The translations under genes and the position numbers were made by a program. From Candidatus Gastranaerophilales bacterium (GTDB taxonomy: Bacteria > Cyanobacteriota > Vampirovibrionia > Gastranaerophilales > Gastranaerophilaceae): 7,441 bases of DNA. Where the stretch lies: contig CALVER010000065.1 of the NCBI GenBank assembly GCA_944326625.1, positions 1-7,441 on the forward strand, given 5' to 3'. The notes beneath the pieces are model-generated. The model searched no databases and was not told where the DNA came from. It saw only the letters and a program-made list of their open reading frames with translations. Below are positions 6,877-7,441 of this stretch, one piece after another; positions within the stretch are counted from its first letter, which is position 1; every line of letters begins with the position of its first letter.

Positions 6877-7441
6877 ATTATTAATATTATTTATAGTGCT
6901 GAGTTTAACTCTGATGCCCTGTCTTGCGTTAGAGTTAGATACGTCCGTTGACGAGGAAATCAGGAAAAATTATAACCCGTCAAAGCTGGAATTGGAATCA
7001 CTTCCGCCTTTGCCCGAGGTTAAGCCGACCTCTCAACCCGCTCAAAAACCGCCTCTCGAGGTGGTCGACATACCGGATGCAAAGCCAATCGGCAGCCTTC
7101 CTCCGCTTACACCCGCGGACAAAAAGCCCGTGATTTCCAAAATCGACAAATCTACGGCAATTAGAATTAAAAAAGGCACAAAATTTACCGTCAAATCCCA
7201 GCAGGCAGTGTCTGATGCCACCCGCGCTGGCTCCAGACTTTCGTTTGTTTCCCAAAGAGCCGTAACCCAAAGATACGTTACTATCCCGCAGGGAACCGTT
7301 TTCAAAGGCGAAGTACACGATTCTCACCTTCCGCAGTTGTCCGGAAACGGCGGGCTCATTGTAATCGGGATTGACAGCATGGTATATAAAGGTTCAACCG
7401 TCGGTATTCAGGCTAAAATTACAAAAGCTAACCATAAAAAA
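6860..7441 (+). CDS. Secreted protein of unknown function, N-terminal part
   Basis: The frame stays open from the ATG at 6860 to the window edge, giving 194 residues with the end missing. A TAA lies immediately before the ATG, which limits the start. Residues 1-23 form a signal peptide: lysine at 6, a hydrophobic run, then PCLA with probable signal peptidase I cleavage after A23. C21 is not in a good lipobox. Residues 47-92 are proline-rich with a repeated SLPPL (47-51 and 79-83), probably a linker. From about 98 onward a beta-rich domain begins, with IKKGTKFTV, IPQGTVFKGEV and GNGGLIVI. This faintly recalls the C-terminal domain of VirB10/TrbI-type envelope proteins, but I do not recognise the family. 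It likely acts in the periplasm or at the outer membrane. The 17-base overlap with the gltA-like gene and a poor ribosome site suggest translational coupling. Confidence 0.8.
   Translation, partial: MNYLNKLLILFIVLSLTLMPCLALELDTSVDEEIRKNYNPSKLELESLPPLPEVKPTSQPAQKPPLEVVDIPDAKPIGSLPPLTPADKKPVISKIDKSTAIRIKKGTKFTVKSQQAVSDATRAGSRLSFVSQRAVTQRYVTIPQGTVFKGEVHDSHLPQLSGNGGLIVIGIDSMVYKGSTVGIQAKITKANHKK

Noticed and set aside
6998..7327. 109-codon minus-strand open frame near the right end
   Set aside because: It lies opposite the secreted-protein gene, which has a signal peptide and sensible domain layout; the minus-strand translation looks like a shadow.

Overview
The window is AT-rich bacterial DNA with six protein genes and almost no spacer. 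From left to right: the 3' end of a pilin-like secreted protein (+), a GntR-type DNA-binding protein built from four tandem winged-helix domains (-), a peptidase T-like M20 metallopeptidase (-), the ribosome/DNA-acting ATPase MutS2 (-), a GltA/GltD-family NADPH-dependent flavoprotein with an N-terminal iron-sulfur domain (+), and the 5' end of a secreted protein of unknown function (+). No RNA genes, insertion sequences, CRISPR arrays or convincing intrinsic terminators were seen.

The likely source is an uncultured gut bacterium of the Gastranaerophilales (Melainabacteria/Vampirovibrionia). This is an inference. It rests on the pilin-like C-terminus with its Cys-rich 'TAWVIYN..MDYLHC' block, which I associate with the large prepilin-like families of that group. 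It is also compatible with the AT-rich composition and with a GltA-type enzyme beside a MutS2 that resembles Bacillus MutS2 closely. A Firmicute is not excluded.

Layout and regulation: the pilin-like gene and the GntR-type gene converge, with 4 bases between their stop codons. The three minus-strand genes do not look like a single operon. The GntR-type gene and the peptidase gene each have a good sigma-70-type promoter with a 17-base spacer directly upstream, and mutS2 has a weaker candidate. mutS2 and the gltA-like gene diverge from an 82-base region where one palindromic TTGCAA can act as -35 box in both directions; the mutS2 start predicted from it would be leaderless. The gltA-like gene and the secreted-protein gene overlap by 17 bases and are probably co-transcribed.

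No single pathway links the genes; most look like housekeeping functions. The element most worth a second look is the four-winged-helix GntR-type protein, which has no effector domain, together with a cluster of GTGTAT-like half-sites and a perfect small palindrome over its own promoter. This suggests an autoregulated DNA-binding protein of unusual architecture.
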